This document shows, in pieces, positions 1-8,136 of a stretch of 64,000 nucleotides of DNA; positions within the stretch are counted from its first letter, which is position 1; every line of letters begins with the position of its first letter. The stretch spans positions 124,001-188,000 of the forward strand of contig NZ_AYMU01000004.1 of the NCBI RefSeq assembly GCF_000633395.1, in the 5' to 3' direction. This DNA comes from Pseudomonas sp. PH1b. Its GTDB lineage: Bacteria; Pseudomonadota; Gammaproteobacteria; Pseudomonadales; Pseudomonadaceae. The translations under genes were made by a program, and so were the position numbers. The notes under the pieces were generated by a model. That model did no database searches, was not told the origin of the DNA, and was given only the letters and a program-made list of their open reading frames with translations.

Positions 1-625
1 CGGCCTTGAGGTTGCGAAAGTGCACCCGCAGGATGCGCTGGGCCATGCGCACGGTGCGCTCGTGGCCCTTGTTGTGCTCGATCAGTTCCCGCAGGTTGAT
101 CGGTGCGGAGAACTGCACCCGGGTCTTGCGCCCCAGGATCATGATGCTGAGCAGGCGGCGCAGGCGCCCGGTGACCGCCCAGCTGTCGGCGAACAGCAGC
201 TTCCACGGGCTCGATTCGCTGTCCGGCGACTGGCCCCAGAACACGCTGACCGGAATGATCTGCGCATCTTCGGCAGCGTTCTGGGTCAGGGCGCTGACCA
301 GCCGGGTCAGGGTCGGCGGCGCGCCGCGCTTGTCCTGGCGGCCGAGCCAGTCCGGCTCCGGAGTCAGGTAGAAGAACGCCGCCGGCTCCAGCAGGTTGCC
401 CACCGACACCGGCAGCACCGGACGTGGCAGGCCGGCCTTGGTGCATTCGGTGTCCACCACCGCAAGGTCAGTCAGGGACGGGTTTTGCAGGACGTAGAAC
501 ACCGGTCGGCTGCGGTCGAGGTCGAGGGTGAAGGACGACTGGTTGATGGTTTCCGAGCGAACCCAGAGGTACAGCAGTCGGCGCAGGGTGCCAAACACAA
601 GACGGCGGATCGGGGAGCGGGTCAT
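1..625 (-). CDS. plsB: Glycerol-3-phosphate acyltransferase, N-terminal part
   Basis: Inner-membrane enzyme that puts the first acyl chain on sn-glycerol-3-phosphate in phospholipid synthesis. Only the first 208 codons are present, and the gene runs off the left edge. The N-terminus [20 protein letters not shown], followed by the stretch around [19 protein letters not shown] (residues about 130-150), matches what I remember of Pseudomonas PlsB (about 830 residues). The catalytic HX4D acyltransferase motif lies outside the window. The start is the ATG complementary to 623-625. Family identity is recognised from memory of the sequence, not searched. Confidence 0.93.
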   Translation of the reverse strand, partial: MTRSPIRRLVFGTLRRLLYLWVRSETINQSSFTLDLDRSRPVFYVLQNPSLTDLAVVDTECTKAGLPRPVLPVSVGNLLEPAAFFYLTPEPDWLGRQDKRGAPPTLTRLVSALTQNAAEDAQIIPVSVFWGQSPDSESSPWKLLFADSWAVTGRLRRLLSIMILGRKTRVQFSAPINLRELIEHNKGHERTVRMAQRILRVHFRNLKA

Positions 626-727
626 ACGGCTTCTGCGTGAGTGATTGAAAAACCGAGCAACTGCTCGGGGCCGGTAGTGTGCCGGATTCGTCGAAAATCG
701 GCAAAAAAGCCCCCAAACAATATTGAG

Positions 728-755
728 TTGAGAGTTTTAGCGCCTGTCATATACT
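728..755 (+). promoter_or_regulatory. Putative sigma-70 promoter of the cold-shock gene
   Basis: TTGAGA (728-733), a 16-base spacer and TATACT (750-755) lie upstream of the cold-shock gene. Initiation near 762 would give a 5' leader of about 110 bases. Long leaders are usual for cold-shock mRNAs. Confidence 0.5.
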
Positions 756-872
756 CGGCCGACTCTCCCGCGGTCGTATCGCCTCCACTCATAGAGACGC
801 TGGTCGAGGGAAAGTTCTCAAGGTTTGGTTGCAGTGAGCCAATCCAATAATAAAAAAATGAGGTATGGATTC

Positions 873-1082
873 ATGACTACTCGTGAGACCGGCAACGTGA
901 AGTGGTTCAACGACGCCAAGGGCTACGGCTTTATCCAGCGTGAAGGTGGGGCGGACGTGTTCGTTCACTATCGGGCGATTCGTGGCGAAGGCCACCGTTC
1001 CCTGACCGAAGGCCAGCAGGTGGAGTACGCCGTGGTCGAAGGCCAGAAAGGTCTGCAAGCCGAAGACGTCGTCGGCCTGTAA
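873..1082 (+). CDS. Cold-shock domain protein (CspA/CspD family)
   Basis: A 69-residue single cold-shock domain that binds single-stranded RNA/DNA and acts as an RNA chaperone or translational helper. RNP1 is KGYGFI (residues 16-21) and RNP2 is VFVHY (29-33). In-frame codons extend upstream to 825, but the ATG at 873 is preceded by GAGG-like bases (859-863) and gives the usual family length and N-terminus. In P. aeruginosa a cold-shock gene sits in the same order beside the homologues of the next four genes. Which Csp paralogue this is cannot be settled from sequence alone. Confidence 0.93.
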   Translation: MTTRETGNVKWFNDAKGYGFIQREGGADVFVHYRAIRGEGHRSLTEGQQVEYAVVEGQKGLQAEDVVGL

Positions 1083-1090
1083 CCGACTCT

Positions 1091-1173
1091 GTAGGAGCTG
1101 GCGTGCCAGCGACTTTGGCGCGCGCTGGCGATGCAAGGCTCAGGAGCCCCTTCGCCGGCAAGCCGGCTCCTAC
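1091..1173. repeat. REP doublet (REPIN-like)
   Basis: GTAGGAGCTGGCGTGCCAGC at 1091-1110 and an inverted GCCGGCAAGCCGGCTCCTAC ending at 1173 flank a short spacer. This is the REP family found at five other places in the window. It lies between two convergent genes and can form a long hairpin in either transcript. Confidence 0.85.
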
Positions 1174-1184
1174 GGGTTTAGGGT

Positions 1185-1562
1185 TCAGGCGGTACGCCAG
1201 GTAATCTCTTCCTCACCGTCGGCGCTGATGCGAATCCAGCGATCGGCTGTCTCTTCACCCTCTTCCTCGACCCAGGTACCCGGTGCGCAGCGCACCTCGA
1301 CATTCAGCGCGGCGAAAGCGGCGCGGGCACAGGCGATGTCGTCGTCCCATGGGGTCTGGTCGCTTTCCAGGTACAGGCTGTTCCACTTGCCCACGGCCTT
1401 GGGCAGCCAGGTCACCGGCACCTGGCCTGCGGTGCATTTGTAGGTCTGGCCCTTCTGTACCCATTCGCTGCAGGGGCCGAACACGCTGCCCAGCCAGGCG
1501 GCGATGGCCTTGTAGTCGACGTCGGCGTCTTTCAGGTAAATCTCGATATCGGGCTGGCGCAT
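1185..1562 (-). CDS. Conserved hypothetical protein (125 aa)
   Basis: Acidic soluble protein with no signal peptide or membrane segment. Its N-terminus is MRQPDIEIYLKDAD, and the C-terminal third is rich in Glu and Trp (GTWVEEEGEE, then ITWRTA). The start at 1562 is chosen over an in-frame ATG 12 bases upstream because GAGGA sits five bases before it. It lies just upstream of the end of rlmA, in the position of a P. aeruginosa hypothetical gene between cold-shock and rlmA genes. I do not recognise a domain and assign no function. Confidence 0.75.
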   Translation of the reverse strand: MRQPDIEIYLKDADVDYKAIAAWLGSVFGPCSEWVQKGQTYKCTAGQVPVTWLPKAVGKWNSLYLESDQTPWDDDIACARAAFAALNVEVRCAPGTWVEEEGEETADRWIRISADGEEEITWRTA

Positions 1563-1648
1563 GGATGTCCTCATTGCCGGTGTGAAAAATCCATTCGCGG
1601 ATTTAGTCGGTCTCAAGCCCATGCTCGAGACCTTGGGTTGATAGGGGG

Positions 1649-2458
1649 TTATTGCAGCACGAAATAATCGTAGCGCATCGACACGCTGACCTCGAAAGGC
1701 TCGGGCTGGTCGATTACCGCGGCCCGGCGCTCGGCGCTGGCGCGCCAGCCATGGGGGGTCATGGCCAGCAGATTGGCGCGGTCTTGCGGGCGCTCCAGGT
1801 GCAGCTTGAACTCCAGGGTCTCGCTGTGGGCCAGGGCCATGCCTGCAGGCACCAGGGCCAGGTGCTTGTCGTCGGTGTATTCGCGCACTTCGTCGTACAG
1901 GCGCTCGCGCAATTCCATCAAATGGCCGCTGGTGGGGCCAACCTTCATCAGGCCGCCACCGGGGCTCAGCAGGCGCTTGGCTTCCAGCCAGTCGAGGGGG
2001 CTGAAGACGCTGGCGAGGAACTGGCAGCTGGCATCGGCCAGGGGGATGCGCGCCATGCTGGCGACCATCCAGGTCAGTTGCGGGGCCCGCCGGCAGGCGC
2101 GCTTCACCGCTTCCCGGGAGATATCCAGGGCGTAGCCGTCGGCGCCGGGCAGGGCCTCGGCCAGTTGTGCGGTGTAGTAACCCTCGCCACAACCGATGTC
2201 GACCCAGCGCTGCGGCGCACGTTGTGTTGCCAGTTCGGCCAGGCGCCGGGCCACCGGGGCGTAATGCCCAGCGTTGAGGAAGTCGCGGCGGGCCTCGACC
2301 ATGGCCTGGTTGTCTCCCGGGTCGCGGCTGTTCTTGTGCTGCACCGGCAACAGGTTCAGGTAGCCCTGGCGCGCCCGGTCGAAACGATGCCCGGCCGGGC
2401 ACACCACGCCATTGTCCACAGTGTCCAGTGGAGCGCTGCAAAGAGGACAGGCGAGCAT
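1649..2458 (-). CDS. rlmA: 23S rRNA (guanine-N1)-methyltransferase
   Basis: Methylates G745-type guanine in 23S rRNA helix 35 using S-adenosylmethionine. The 269 residues begin with a zinc finger (C4, C7, C20, H24), followed by a class I methyltransferase domain with DIGCGEG at 87-93. This zinc-finger plus methyltransferase layout is typical of RlmA (formerly RrmA). The ATG overlaps the last base of the dapE stop codon, so the two are probably translationally coupled within one minus-strand transcript. Confidence 0.93.
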   Translation of the reverse strand: MLACPLCSAPLDTVDNGVVCPAGHRFDRARQGYLNLLPVQHKNSRDPGDNQAMVEARRDFLNAGHYAPVARRLAELATQRAPQRWVDIGCGEGYYTAQLAEALPGADGYALDISREAVKRACRRAPQLTWMVASMARIPLADASCQFLASVFSPLDWLEAKRLLSPGGGLMKVGPTSGHLMELRERLYDEVREYTDDKHLALVPAGMALAHSETLEFKLHLERPQDRANLLAMTPHGWRASAERRAAVIDQPEPFEVSVSMRYDYFVLQ

Positions 2459-3609
2459 CAGGCGAGCAACTTGATCAGGGTCTGGTAGTAGATCTCGGTC
2501 AGCACATCGAGGTCGCTGGCCAGGACCCGCTCGTTGACCTGGTGGATGGTGGCGTTGACCGGTCCCAACTCCACCACCTGGGTGCCCAGGGTGGCGATGA
2601 AGCGCCCATCGGAGGTGCCGCCGCTGGTGGACGCCTGGGTTTCGCGGCCGGTGATCTGCTTGATGCTGGCCGACACCGCGTCCAGCAGGGCGCCGGGTTC
2701 GGTCAGGAACGGCAGGCCGGACAGGGCCCATTCCACATGCCAGTCCAGGCCATGCTTGTCGAGAATCGCCGCGACCCGCTGTTGCAGGCCTTCCACCGTG
2801 GATTCGGTGGAGAAACGGAAGTTGAACAGCGCGGTCAGTTCACCGGGAATCACGTTGGTGGCGCCGGTGCCGGAATTGAGATTGGAGATCTGGAAGCTGG
2901 TGGGCGGGAAGAACGCATTGCCGTCGTCCCAGTGCTCGGCCGCCAGTTCCGCCAGGGCCGCGGCCGCCAGGTGGATCGGGTTCTTGGCCAGGTGCGGGTA
3001 GGCCACGTGGCCCTGCACGCCGCGCACCGTGAGCTTGGCGCCGAGGGAGCCACGGCGCCCGTTCTTCACCACGTCGCCCACCAGGCTGGTGCTCGAAGGT
3101 TCGCCGACGATGCACCAGTCCAGGCGCTCCTGGCGTGCTGCCAGGCGTTCGATCACGGCCTTGGTGCCATGATGCGCCGGGCCTTCTTCGTCACTGGTGA
3201 TGAGGAAGGCTACCGAGCCCTTGTGGTCCGGGTAGTCGGTGACGAAACGCTCAGCGGCCACCAGCATCGCCGCCAGGCTGCCCTTCATGTCCGCCGCGCC
3301 ACGGCCGCAGAGCATGCCGTGCTCATCGATCAGCGCATCGAACGGATCGTTCTGCCAGGCCTGCACCGGGCCGGTCGGCACCACGTCGGTGTGACCGGCA
3401 AAGCACAGCACCGGGCCTGGGTGCTTGCCATGGGTGGCCCAGAAGTTGTCCACGTCCTCGATGCGCATCGGTTCCAGCTTGAAACCGGCATCGCCCAGGC
3501 GCTGCATCATCAGCTTCTGGCAGTCGGCGTCCACTGGTGTCACCGACGGACGGCGGATCAGGTCACAGGCGAGTTGCAGGGTCGGCGAAAGGTCGGCGTG
3601 GGCCGTCAT
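2458..3609 (-). CDS. dapE: Succinyl-diaminopimelate desuccinylase
   Basis: Cleaves N-succinyl-LL-2,6-diaminopimelate to LL-diaminopimelate and succinate in lysine/peptidoglycan synthesis. The protein has 383 residues of the M20 metallopeptidase family. GHTDVVPTG (72-80) supplies metal ligands H73 and D75, D107 lies in GRGAADMKG, and the catalytic Glu pair is E141-E142 in SDEEGP. The start at 3609 has GGAG a few bases upstream; an earlier in-frame ATG lacks support. The gene overlaps rlmA by one base. dapD and dapC, which act earlier in the pathway, lie within 12 kb but in other transcripts. Confidence 0.97.
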   Translation of the reverse strand: MTAHADLSPTLQLACDLIRRPSVTPVDADCQKLMMQRLGDAGFKLEPMRIEDVDNFWATHGKHPGPVLCFAGHTDVVPTGPVQAWQNDPFDALIDEHGMLCGRGAADMKGSLAAMLVAAERFVTDYPDHKGSVAFLITSDEEGPAHHGTKAVIERLAARQERLDWCIVGEPSSTSLVGDVVKNGRRGSLGAKLTVRGVQGHVAYPHLAKNPIHLAAAALAELAAEHWDDGNAFFPPTSFQISNLNSGTGATNVIPGELTALFNFRFSTESTVEGLQQRVAAILDKHGLDWHVEWALSGLPFLTEPGALLDAVSASIKQITGRETQASTSGGTSDGRFIATLGTQVVELGPVNATIHQVNERVLASDLDVLTEIYYQTLIKLLA

Positions 3610-3633
3610 GGGGAACTCCGGTGCAAGGCATTG

Positions 3634-3711
3634 TGTAGGAGCCGGCGGGCCGGCGAGGGCGGTTGAACACAGATACCGCGTTGTTTTGTTCGCTGGCAAG
3701 CCAGCTCCTAC
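3634..3711. repeat. REP doublet
   Basis: GTAGGAGCCGGCGGGCCGGC starts at 3634, and an inverted arm GCTGGCAAGCCAGCTCCTAC ends at 3711. The same REP family as the other doublets, lying upstream of dapE and after the ndvB terminator. Confidence 0.8.
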
Positions 3712-3754
3712 AGGTGGTGGGCAAGGCGCGCAAAATGGCGGGTATCTTAAAGCA

Positions 3755-3779
3755 AAACGGCGGCCTGAGGCCGCCGTTT
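3755..3779 (-). terminator. Intrinsic terminator of the ndvB-like gene
   Basis: A perfect 11-bp stem, AAACGGCGGCC (3755-3765) with GGCCGCCGTTT (3769-3779), carries a three-base loop. On the minus strand it is followed by TTTTGCTTT. It sits 17 bases beyond the stop of the minus-strand gene. Confidence 0.85.
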
Positions 3780-3795
3780 AGTGCTTTGGATCGAT

Positions 3796-6387
3796 TTAGC
3801 TGGCTGGGGCCGGCAGGCTTTCTTCCGCCGGTTTGGGCAGCGACGAGAGGAATGCCATGACCAGCGCCGCCACGTAGGGCAGGGACTGCACCAGGAGCAT
3901 GGTCACCCAGAAACGCATGTCGTTGCTCGGCAGGCCCTGCACCAGGAAGATCCCCAGCGCCGCGCCCCACAACAGCAGCATGATGAACAACTCTTCCCGG
4001 GCTTCGGAGATGGCCACCCAGAAACCGTGGTTGTCGGCGTTCTTCGGCGTGCGGAAGAACGGGATGCTGCTGGTGAAGAAACCGTACAGCACCGCCTTGG
4101 CGATGGTATGGGACAGGGCCAGGCCCGCCAGGGCCGCGCAGAACGCGTCCTTGAGGTTGACCCCCACCGCACGGCGGTAGAGGAAGATGATCTTGCCGAC
4201 CTTGAACACGAACAGCGCCAGCGGCGGGATGGCGAAGATCAGCAGGGGCGGGTCCACCTGCTTGGGCACGATGATCATCGCCGCCGACCACAGCAGGGCA
4301 CCGAGGGTGAAGAAGATGTTCATGCCGTCGGCGACCCACGGCAGCCAGCCCGCGAGGAAGTGGTAGCGCTGGCCCCGGGTCAGCTCGGTGTTCTTGCCGC
4401 GCAGCAGGCTGGCGGTGTGGCGCTTGATGATCTGGATCGCGCCATAGGCCCAGCGGAAACGCTGCTTCTTGAAGTCGATGAAGGTGTCGGGCATCAGGCC
4501 CTTGCCGTAGCTTTCGTGGTGGTACGCCGCCGACAGGCCTTTCTCGAACACCCGCAGGCCCAGTTCAGCGTCTTCACAGATGCACCAGTCGGCCCAGCCC
4601 AGCTCTTCGAGTACCGAACGCCGGGTCATGGTCATGGTGCCGTGCTGGATGATCGCGTCACGGTCGTTGCGGGTGACCATGCCGATATGGAAGAAGCCTT
4701 TGTATTCTGCATAGCAGAGCTTCTTGAAGGTGCTTTCGTTCTGGTCGCGATAGTCCTGGGGCGACTGCACGATGGCGATTTTCGGATCGGCGAAGTGCGG
4801 CACCATGTGCTTGAGCCAGTTGCGGTCGACGCAGTAGTCCGAGTCGATCACTGCGATCACTTCGGCATCCTTGGCGGTGTGCGGCAGCAGGTAGTTCAGT
4901 GCTCCGCCCTTGAAACCGGCCAGGGGCGCGACGTGGAAGAACTTGAAGCGCGGGCCCAGGGTCTCGCAATAGGCCTGCACCGGTTCCCAGACCGCCGGGT
5001 CCTTGGTGTTGTTGTCGATGATCAGGACTTCGAAGTCCGGGTAATCGAGGTTGGCCAGTGCGTTGAGGGTCTGTTTGACCATCTCCGGCGGTTCGTTGTA
5101 GCAGGGCACATGAATCGACACTTTCGGTCGGTAGTTGGAATCGCCTTCCACCGGCAGGAATTCGCGCCGGCGCTTGTGGATCCACACCGCCTCGGCCAGT
5201 TCATGGGCCTCGGTCAGCAGCACGATGAACACCCCCAGCGCCCCCAACGCGAGGAGGAAGCCCACGGTCAGGCTGAACCAGGTGCTGTATTGCTGGCTGT
5301 AGTCGTAGCCGATCCACACCAGCACCGAACCGCAGAGGAACGCGATAAAGGTCAGGAAGGTGCGGCCACGCTGGCGCAGCGCCGAACCGTCGATCATCAG
5401 CAGGGTCAGCGACAGCAGGGCCAGTACCACCGAGCCGATGGCCAGCACCCGCCATTGGGGAATCGCTACCACCGGGCCTTCGAAGTTGAACTTCTGTTGG
5501 CGCGCGGCGTTGAACACGCCCCAGTAGGCGCCCACCGAACCTTCATCGCTGGCCTTCCACGGCTGGTCGAAGGCCTCGATGACGAAATAATTGTAGCCCT
5601 GGCGGTTGAGTTCATTGACCAGGGTACGCAGGTAGATGGCCTGGTCCGCCGGGCTGGCATCGGCGCCGCCGCGCATGCGGCCATTGCTCGGCCAGCCCAC
5701 TTCGGACAGCAGCAGGGGCTTTTTCGGGAACATCTTCTTCAGGTCCCGGGCGCGGTCGAGGACGAACTGCCCGGCCTTGTCCACCGGGATGAACTCCCAG
5801 TAGGGCAGGATGTGTGAAGCGATCAGGTCGACGTGCTGGGCCAGTTCCGGGTGCTCTTCCCAGACGTGCCACTGTTCCGAGGTGGTCACCGGGACCTTCA
5901 CCGCGGCGCGGACCCGATCCAGGAGTACCGACAACTGGTCGGCGGTGATTTCCTTGCGGAAGATCGCCTCGTTGCCCACCACCACCCGCACGACGCTGCG
6001 GGAGCTGTTGGCCAGCTCGATGGCGCGGACGATTTCCCGCTCGTTGCGTTCCAGGTCCGGGCTGATCCAGATCCCCAGGGTCACCCGCAGGCCGAACTCT
6101 TCCGCCAGCTTGGGAATATCCCCCAGGCTGCCGTCTACCGAATAGGTACGGATGTTGTCGGTCAGCTTGCTCATGATCTCCAGGTCGCGACGCATTTCAT
6201 CGTCGGACGGGTACTGGTCCTTCTGCGGGAACTGGCCCTGCTGGAACGGCGAGTAGGAGAAACCGGAGATCTGTTCCGGCCAGTTGGGGGCCGAGACCGG
6301 GCGATTGATCAACGCCCAGAAACCAGTGAACAGCGCGGCAATGGCCAGCACTATCACCAGGTTGAGTCCAAATTTACGCGATGACAT
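3796..6387 (-). CDS. ndvB: NdvB-type beta-glucan synthase (GH17-GT2 fusion)
   Basis: Inner-membrane enzyme of 863 residues with two catalytic modules. After a membrane segment (about 7-27) comes a periplasmic glycoside hydrolase 17 domain (35-310) with candidate acid/base E140 (VVGNEA) and nucleophile E229 (LLSEVGWPS). Two or three membrane spans (about 312-395) lead to a cytoplasmic GT2 domain (422-650) with DSD 515-517, ED 605-606 and QRFRW 642-646, then several C-terminal spans. In P. aeruginosa the homologue next to dapE is NdvB, needed for cyclic beta-(1,3)-glucans and biofilm antibiotic tolerance. Product identity here is inferred. The start at 6387 has only a weak ribosome site. Confidence 0.88.
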   Translation of the reverse strand: MSSRKFGLNLVIVLAIAALFTGFWALINRPVSAPNWPEQISGFSYSPFQQGQFPQKDQYPSDDEMRRDLEIMSKLTDNIRTYSVDGSLGDIPKLAEEFGLRVTLGIWISPDLERNEREIVRAIELANSSRSVVRVVVGNEAIFRKEITADQLSVLLDRVRAAVKVPVTTSEQWHVWEEHPELAQHVDLIASHILPYWEFIPVDKAGQFVLDRARDLKKMFPKKPLLLSEVGWPSNGRMRGGADASPADQAIYLRTLVNELNRQGYNYFVIEAFDQPWKASDEGSVGAYWGVFNAARQQKFNFEGPVVAIPQWRVLAIGSVVLALLSLTLLMIDGSALRQRGRTFLTFIAFLCGSVLVWIGYDYSQQYSTWFSLTVGFLLALGALGVFIVLLTEAHELAEAVWIHKRRREFLPVEGDSNYRPKVSIHVPCYNEPPEMVKQTLNALANLDYPDFEVLIIDNNTKDPAVWEPVQAYCETLGPRFKFFHVAPLAGFKGGALNYLLPHTAKDAEVIAVIDSDYCVDRNWLKHMVPHFADPKIAIVQSPQDYRDQNESTFKKLCYAEYKGFFHIGMVTRNDRDAIIQHGTMTMTRRSVLEELGWADWCICEDAELGLRVFEKGLSAAYHHESYGKGLMPDTFIDFKKQRFRWAYGAIQIIKRHTASLLRGKNTELTRGQRYHFLAGWLPWVADGMNIFFTLGALLWSAAMIIVPKQVDPPLLIFAIPPLALFVFKVGKIIFLYRRAVGVNLKDAFCAALAGLALSHTIAKAVLYGFFTSSIPFFRTPKNADNHGFWVAISEAREELFIMLLLWGAALGIFLVQGLPSNDMRFWVTMLLVQSLPYVAALVMAFLSSLPKPAEESLPAPAS

Positions 6388-6509
6388 AGCTATTTCGGGT
6401 TCCAAAAGGTGTGGAACGAGGGGAAGGTCGGCTGGCGCCAAACGGCGGGCATCCTACACCGGGCCTCGACTGAGCGTACAGCGCACAGAGGAAAGCCGGA
6501 CCTTGGGCA

Positions 6510-6562
6510 CTGCATTTGAACTTAAGTTCTTAACTTGTAGCTTGTTGCTTAAAACTTGTCGC
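6510..6562. repeat. Degenerate CTTG/CTTAA-rich intergenic repeat
   Basis: Short imperfect repeats of CTTG, CTTAA and GCTTG type lie between the divergent ndvB-like gene and tcdA. They include a perfect 12-base palindrome, GAACTTAAGTTC (6518-6529). A similar CTTGAGG-rich stretch lies before the formylglutathione hydrolase gene. Function is unknown. Confidence 0.4.
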
Positions 6563-6572
6563 TGCGAAGCCC

Positions 6573-6578
6573 TATAAT
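6573..6578 (+). promoter_or_regulatory. Probable -10 element for tcdA
   Basis: A consensus TATAAT at 6573-6578 lies 28 bases upstream of the tcdA start codon. No good -35 is visible at the right spacing; TTAAAA (6549-6554) is the best at 18 bases. Confidence 0.5.
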
Positions 6579-6605
6579 GCGCGCCGGTTTTTTCAGGTGG
6601 TGGTC

Positions 6606-7418
6606 ATGAGTACAGAAGATCCGCGGTTTGCCGGCGTCGCCCGTTTGTATGGCATCGAGGGGCTGGAACGCTTGCGCGCGGCCCATGTGGCGATTGTCGG
6701 TGTCGGTGGCGTCGGTTCCTGGGCGGCGGAAGCCATTGCCCGGTGTGGCGTGGGCGAAATCTCCCTGTTCGATCTGGACGATGTCTGCGTCAGCAACAGC
6801 AATCGCCAGCTGCACGCACTGGACAGTACCGTCGGCAAGCCCAAGGTCGAGGTCATGGCCGAGCGCCTGCGGGGCATCAACCCCGATTGCAGCGTGCATG
6901 CGGTGGCGGACTTCGTGACCCGCGACACCATGGCCGAGTACATCACCCCGAACATCGACTGCGTGATCGACTGCATCGACAGCGTGAATGCCAAGGCGGC
7001 GCTGATTGCCTGGTGCAAGCGGCGCAAGATCCAGATCATCACCACGGGCGGCGCCGGCGGGCAGATCGATCCGACCCTGATCCAGGTCTGTGACCTCAAT
7101 CGCACCTTCAATGATCCGCTGGCCTCCAAGGTGCGCTCCACCCTGCGCCGTGACTACGGCTTCTCGCGCACCGTGACTCGGCATTACAGCGTGCCCTGCG
7201 TGTTCTCCACCGAACAGCTGCGCTACCCGAAGCCCGATGGCAGCATCTGCCTGCAGAAGAGTTTTGTCGGTGACGGCGTCAAGCTCGACTGCGCCGGTGG
7301 CTTTGGTGCGGTGATGATGGTGACCGCGACCTTCGGCATGGTGGCCGCGACCAAGGCGGTGGACAAGATTGTCGCCGGCGTGCGCCGTCCGTCCGAGCGC
7401 AGCAAACCCGGCGCATAA
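6606..7418 (+). CDS. tcdA: tRNA threonylcarbamoyladenosine dehydratase
   Basis: Converts N6-threonylcarbamoyl-A37 of ANN-decoding tRNAs to its cyclic form (ct6A), using ATP. The 270 residues have a ThiF/E1-like Rossmann fold with the nucleotide-binding GVGGVGS at 32-38. The start ATG at 6606 follows AGGTGG (6595-6600); GTG codons at 6597 and 6600 overlap that ribosome site and are rejected. In E. coli and P. aeruginosa this enzyme works with the CsdA/CsdE sulfur-transfer pair, and both genes lie directly downstream here on the opposite strand. Confidence 0.95.
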   Translation: MSTEDPRFAGVARLYGIEGLERLRAAHVAIVGVGGVGSWAAEAIARCGVGEISLFDLDDVCVSNSNRQLHALDSTVGKPKVEVMAERLRGINPDCSVHAVADFVTRDTMAEYITPNIDCVIDCIDSVNAKAALIAWCKRRKIQIITTGGAGGQIDPTLIQVCDLNRTFNDPLASKVRSTLRRDYGFSRTVTRHYSVPCVFSTEQLRYPKPDGSICLQKSFVGDGVKLDCAGGFGAVMMVTATFGMVAATKAVDKIVAGVRRPSERSKPGA

Positions 7419-7445
7419 GACCCGCTCGCCCAGACGCAGGCCGTT

Positions 7446-7715
7446 GTAGGAGCTGGCTTGCCAGCGAAAGGGGCCCAGAGGGCGATGCAAGGCATCAAGC
7501 CCTTTGCGCCGGCAAGTGCTGAGGCGGGTTTGAGCTGTTGTAGGAGCTGGCTTGCCAGCGAAAGGAGCCCAGAGGGCGATGCAAGGCATCAAGTCCTTTG
7601 CGCCGGCAAGTGCTGAGGCGGGTTTGAGCTGTTGTAGGAGCTGGCTTGCCAGCGAAAGGAGCCCAGAGGGCGATGCTCGGCTTGAGGCCTTGTTCGCCGG
7701 CAAGCCGGCTCCTAC
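7446..7715. repeat. REP cluster with a 94-bp tandem duplication
   Basis: This 301-base gap between tcdA and csdE (7419-7719) is filled by REP sequence. GTAGGAGCTGGCTTGCCAGC occurs at 7446, 7540 and 7634, exactly 94 bases apart. The first two units are nearly identical over their full length and the third diverges after about 46 bases. The cluster closes with an inverted arm ending in CCGGCTCCTAC at 7715. It looks like a REP doublet expanded by tandem duplication. No gene is seen here. Confidence 0.9.
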
Positions 7716-7719
7716 ACGG

Positions 7720-8136
7720 TTACGCAGTGGGGGCGCTGGCCAGTTCGCTCATGCGTTGCCATACCGCATTCAGGCCATTGCTGCGCGACGGCGAGAGCTG
7801 GCGCGACAGGCCCAGCTGATTGAACCAGTCCGCCAGGTTCACTTCCCGTAACTGCTCTGCGGTCAGGCCGTTGACCCGCGCCAGCAGCAGCGCCACCAGG
7901 CCGCGGATCAGCCGCGCATCGCTGGCTGCGGCGAACTGCCAGTGGCCATCCTCCACGGTCGCCAGCAGCCAGACCTGGCTTTCACAGCCGTGGACCCGAT
8001 TGGCTTCGACCTTGTCGGCTTCCTCCAGCACCGGCAGACGTTCGCCCCATTGCATCAGCAGTCGGGCGCGCTGCTCCCAGCCGGCCGCTTGCTCAAAGAC
8101 TTTCAGTGCTGCAGCGGCTGCCTCGGGCAGGCTCAT
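7720..8136 (-). CDS. csdE: SufE-like sulfur acceptor CsdE
   Basis: A 138-residue SufE-family protein that accepts persulfide sulfur from the cysteine desulfurase encoded just upstream. The acceptor is C51 in RVHGCESQVW, the family signature. Its ATG overlaps the csdA stop codon (ATGA), so it is co-translated with csdA. Pairing with CsdA, with tcdA adjacent, points to the Csd (tRNA ct6A) branch more than general Fe-S assembly. That choice is inferred from context. Confidence 0.93.
   Translation of the reverse strand: MSLPEAAAAALKVFEQAAGWEQRARLLMQWGERLPVLEEADKVEANRVHGCESQVWLLATVEDGHWQFAAASDARLIRGLVALLLARVNGLTAEQLREVNLADWFNQLGLSRQLSPSRSNGLNAVWQRMSELASAPTA

Noticed and set aside
1185..2441. Long minus-strand frame joining the hypothetical gene to the rlmA region
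   Set aside because: Only the last 125 codons have a ribosome site and sensible composition. The upstream part is an out-of-frame shadow of rlmA.
3781..5817. Plus-strand open frame of 678 codons
   Set aside because: Antisense to the ndvB-like gene, with shadow-type composition.
7446..7715. Regular spaced repeats that could suggest a CRISPR array
   Set aside because: The period is 94 bases with whole-unit duplication, the repeats are REP palindromes, and there are no unique spacers or cas genes.
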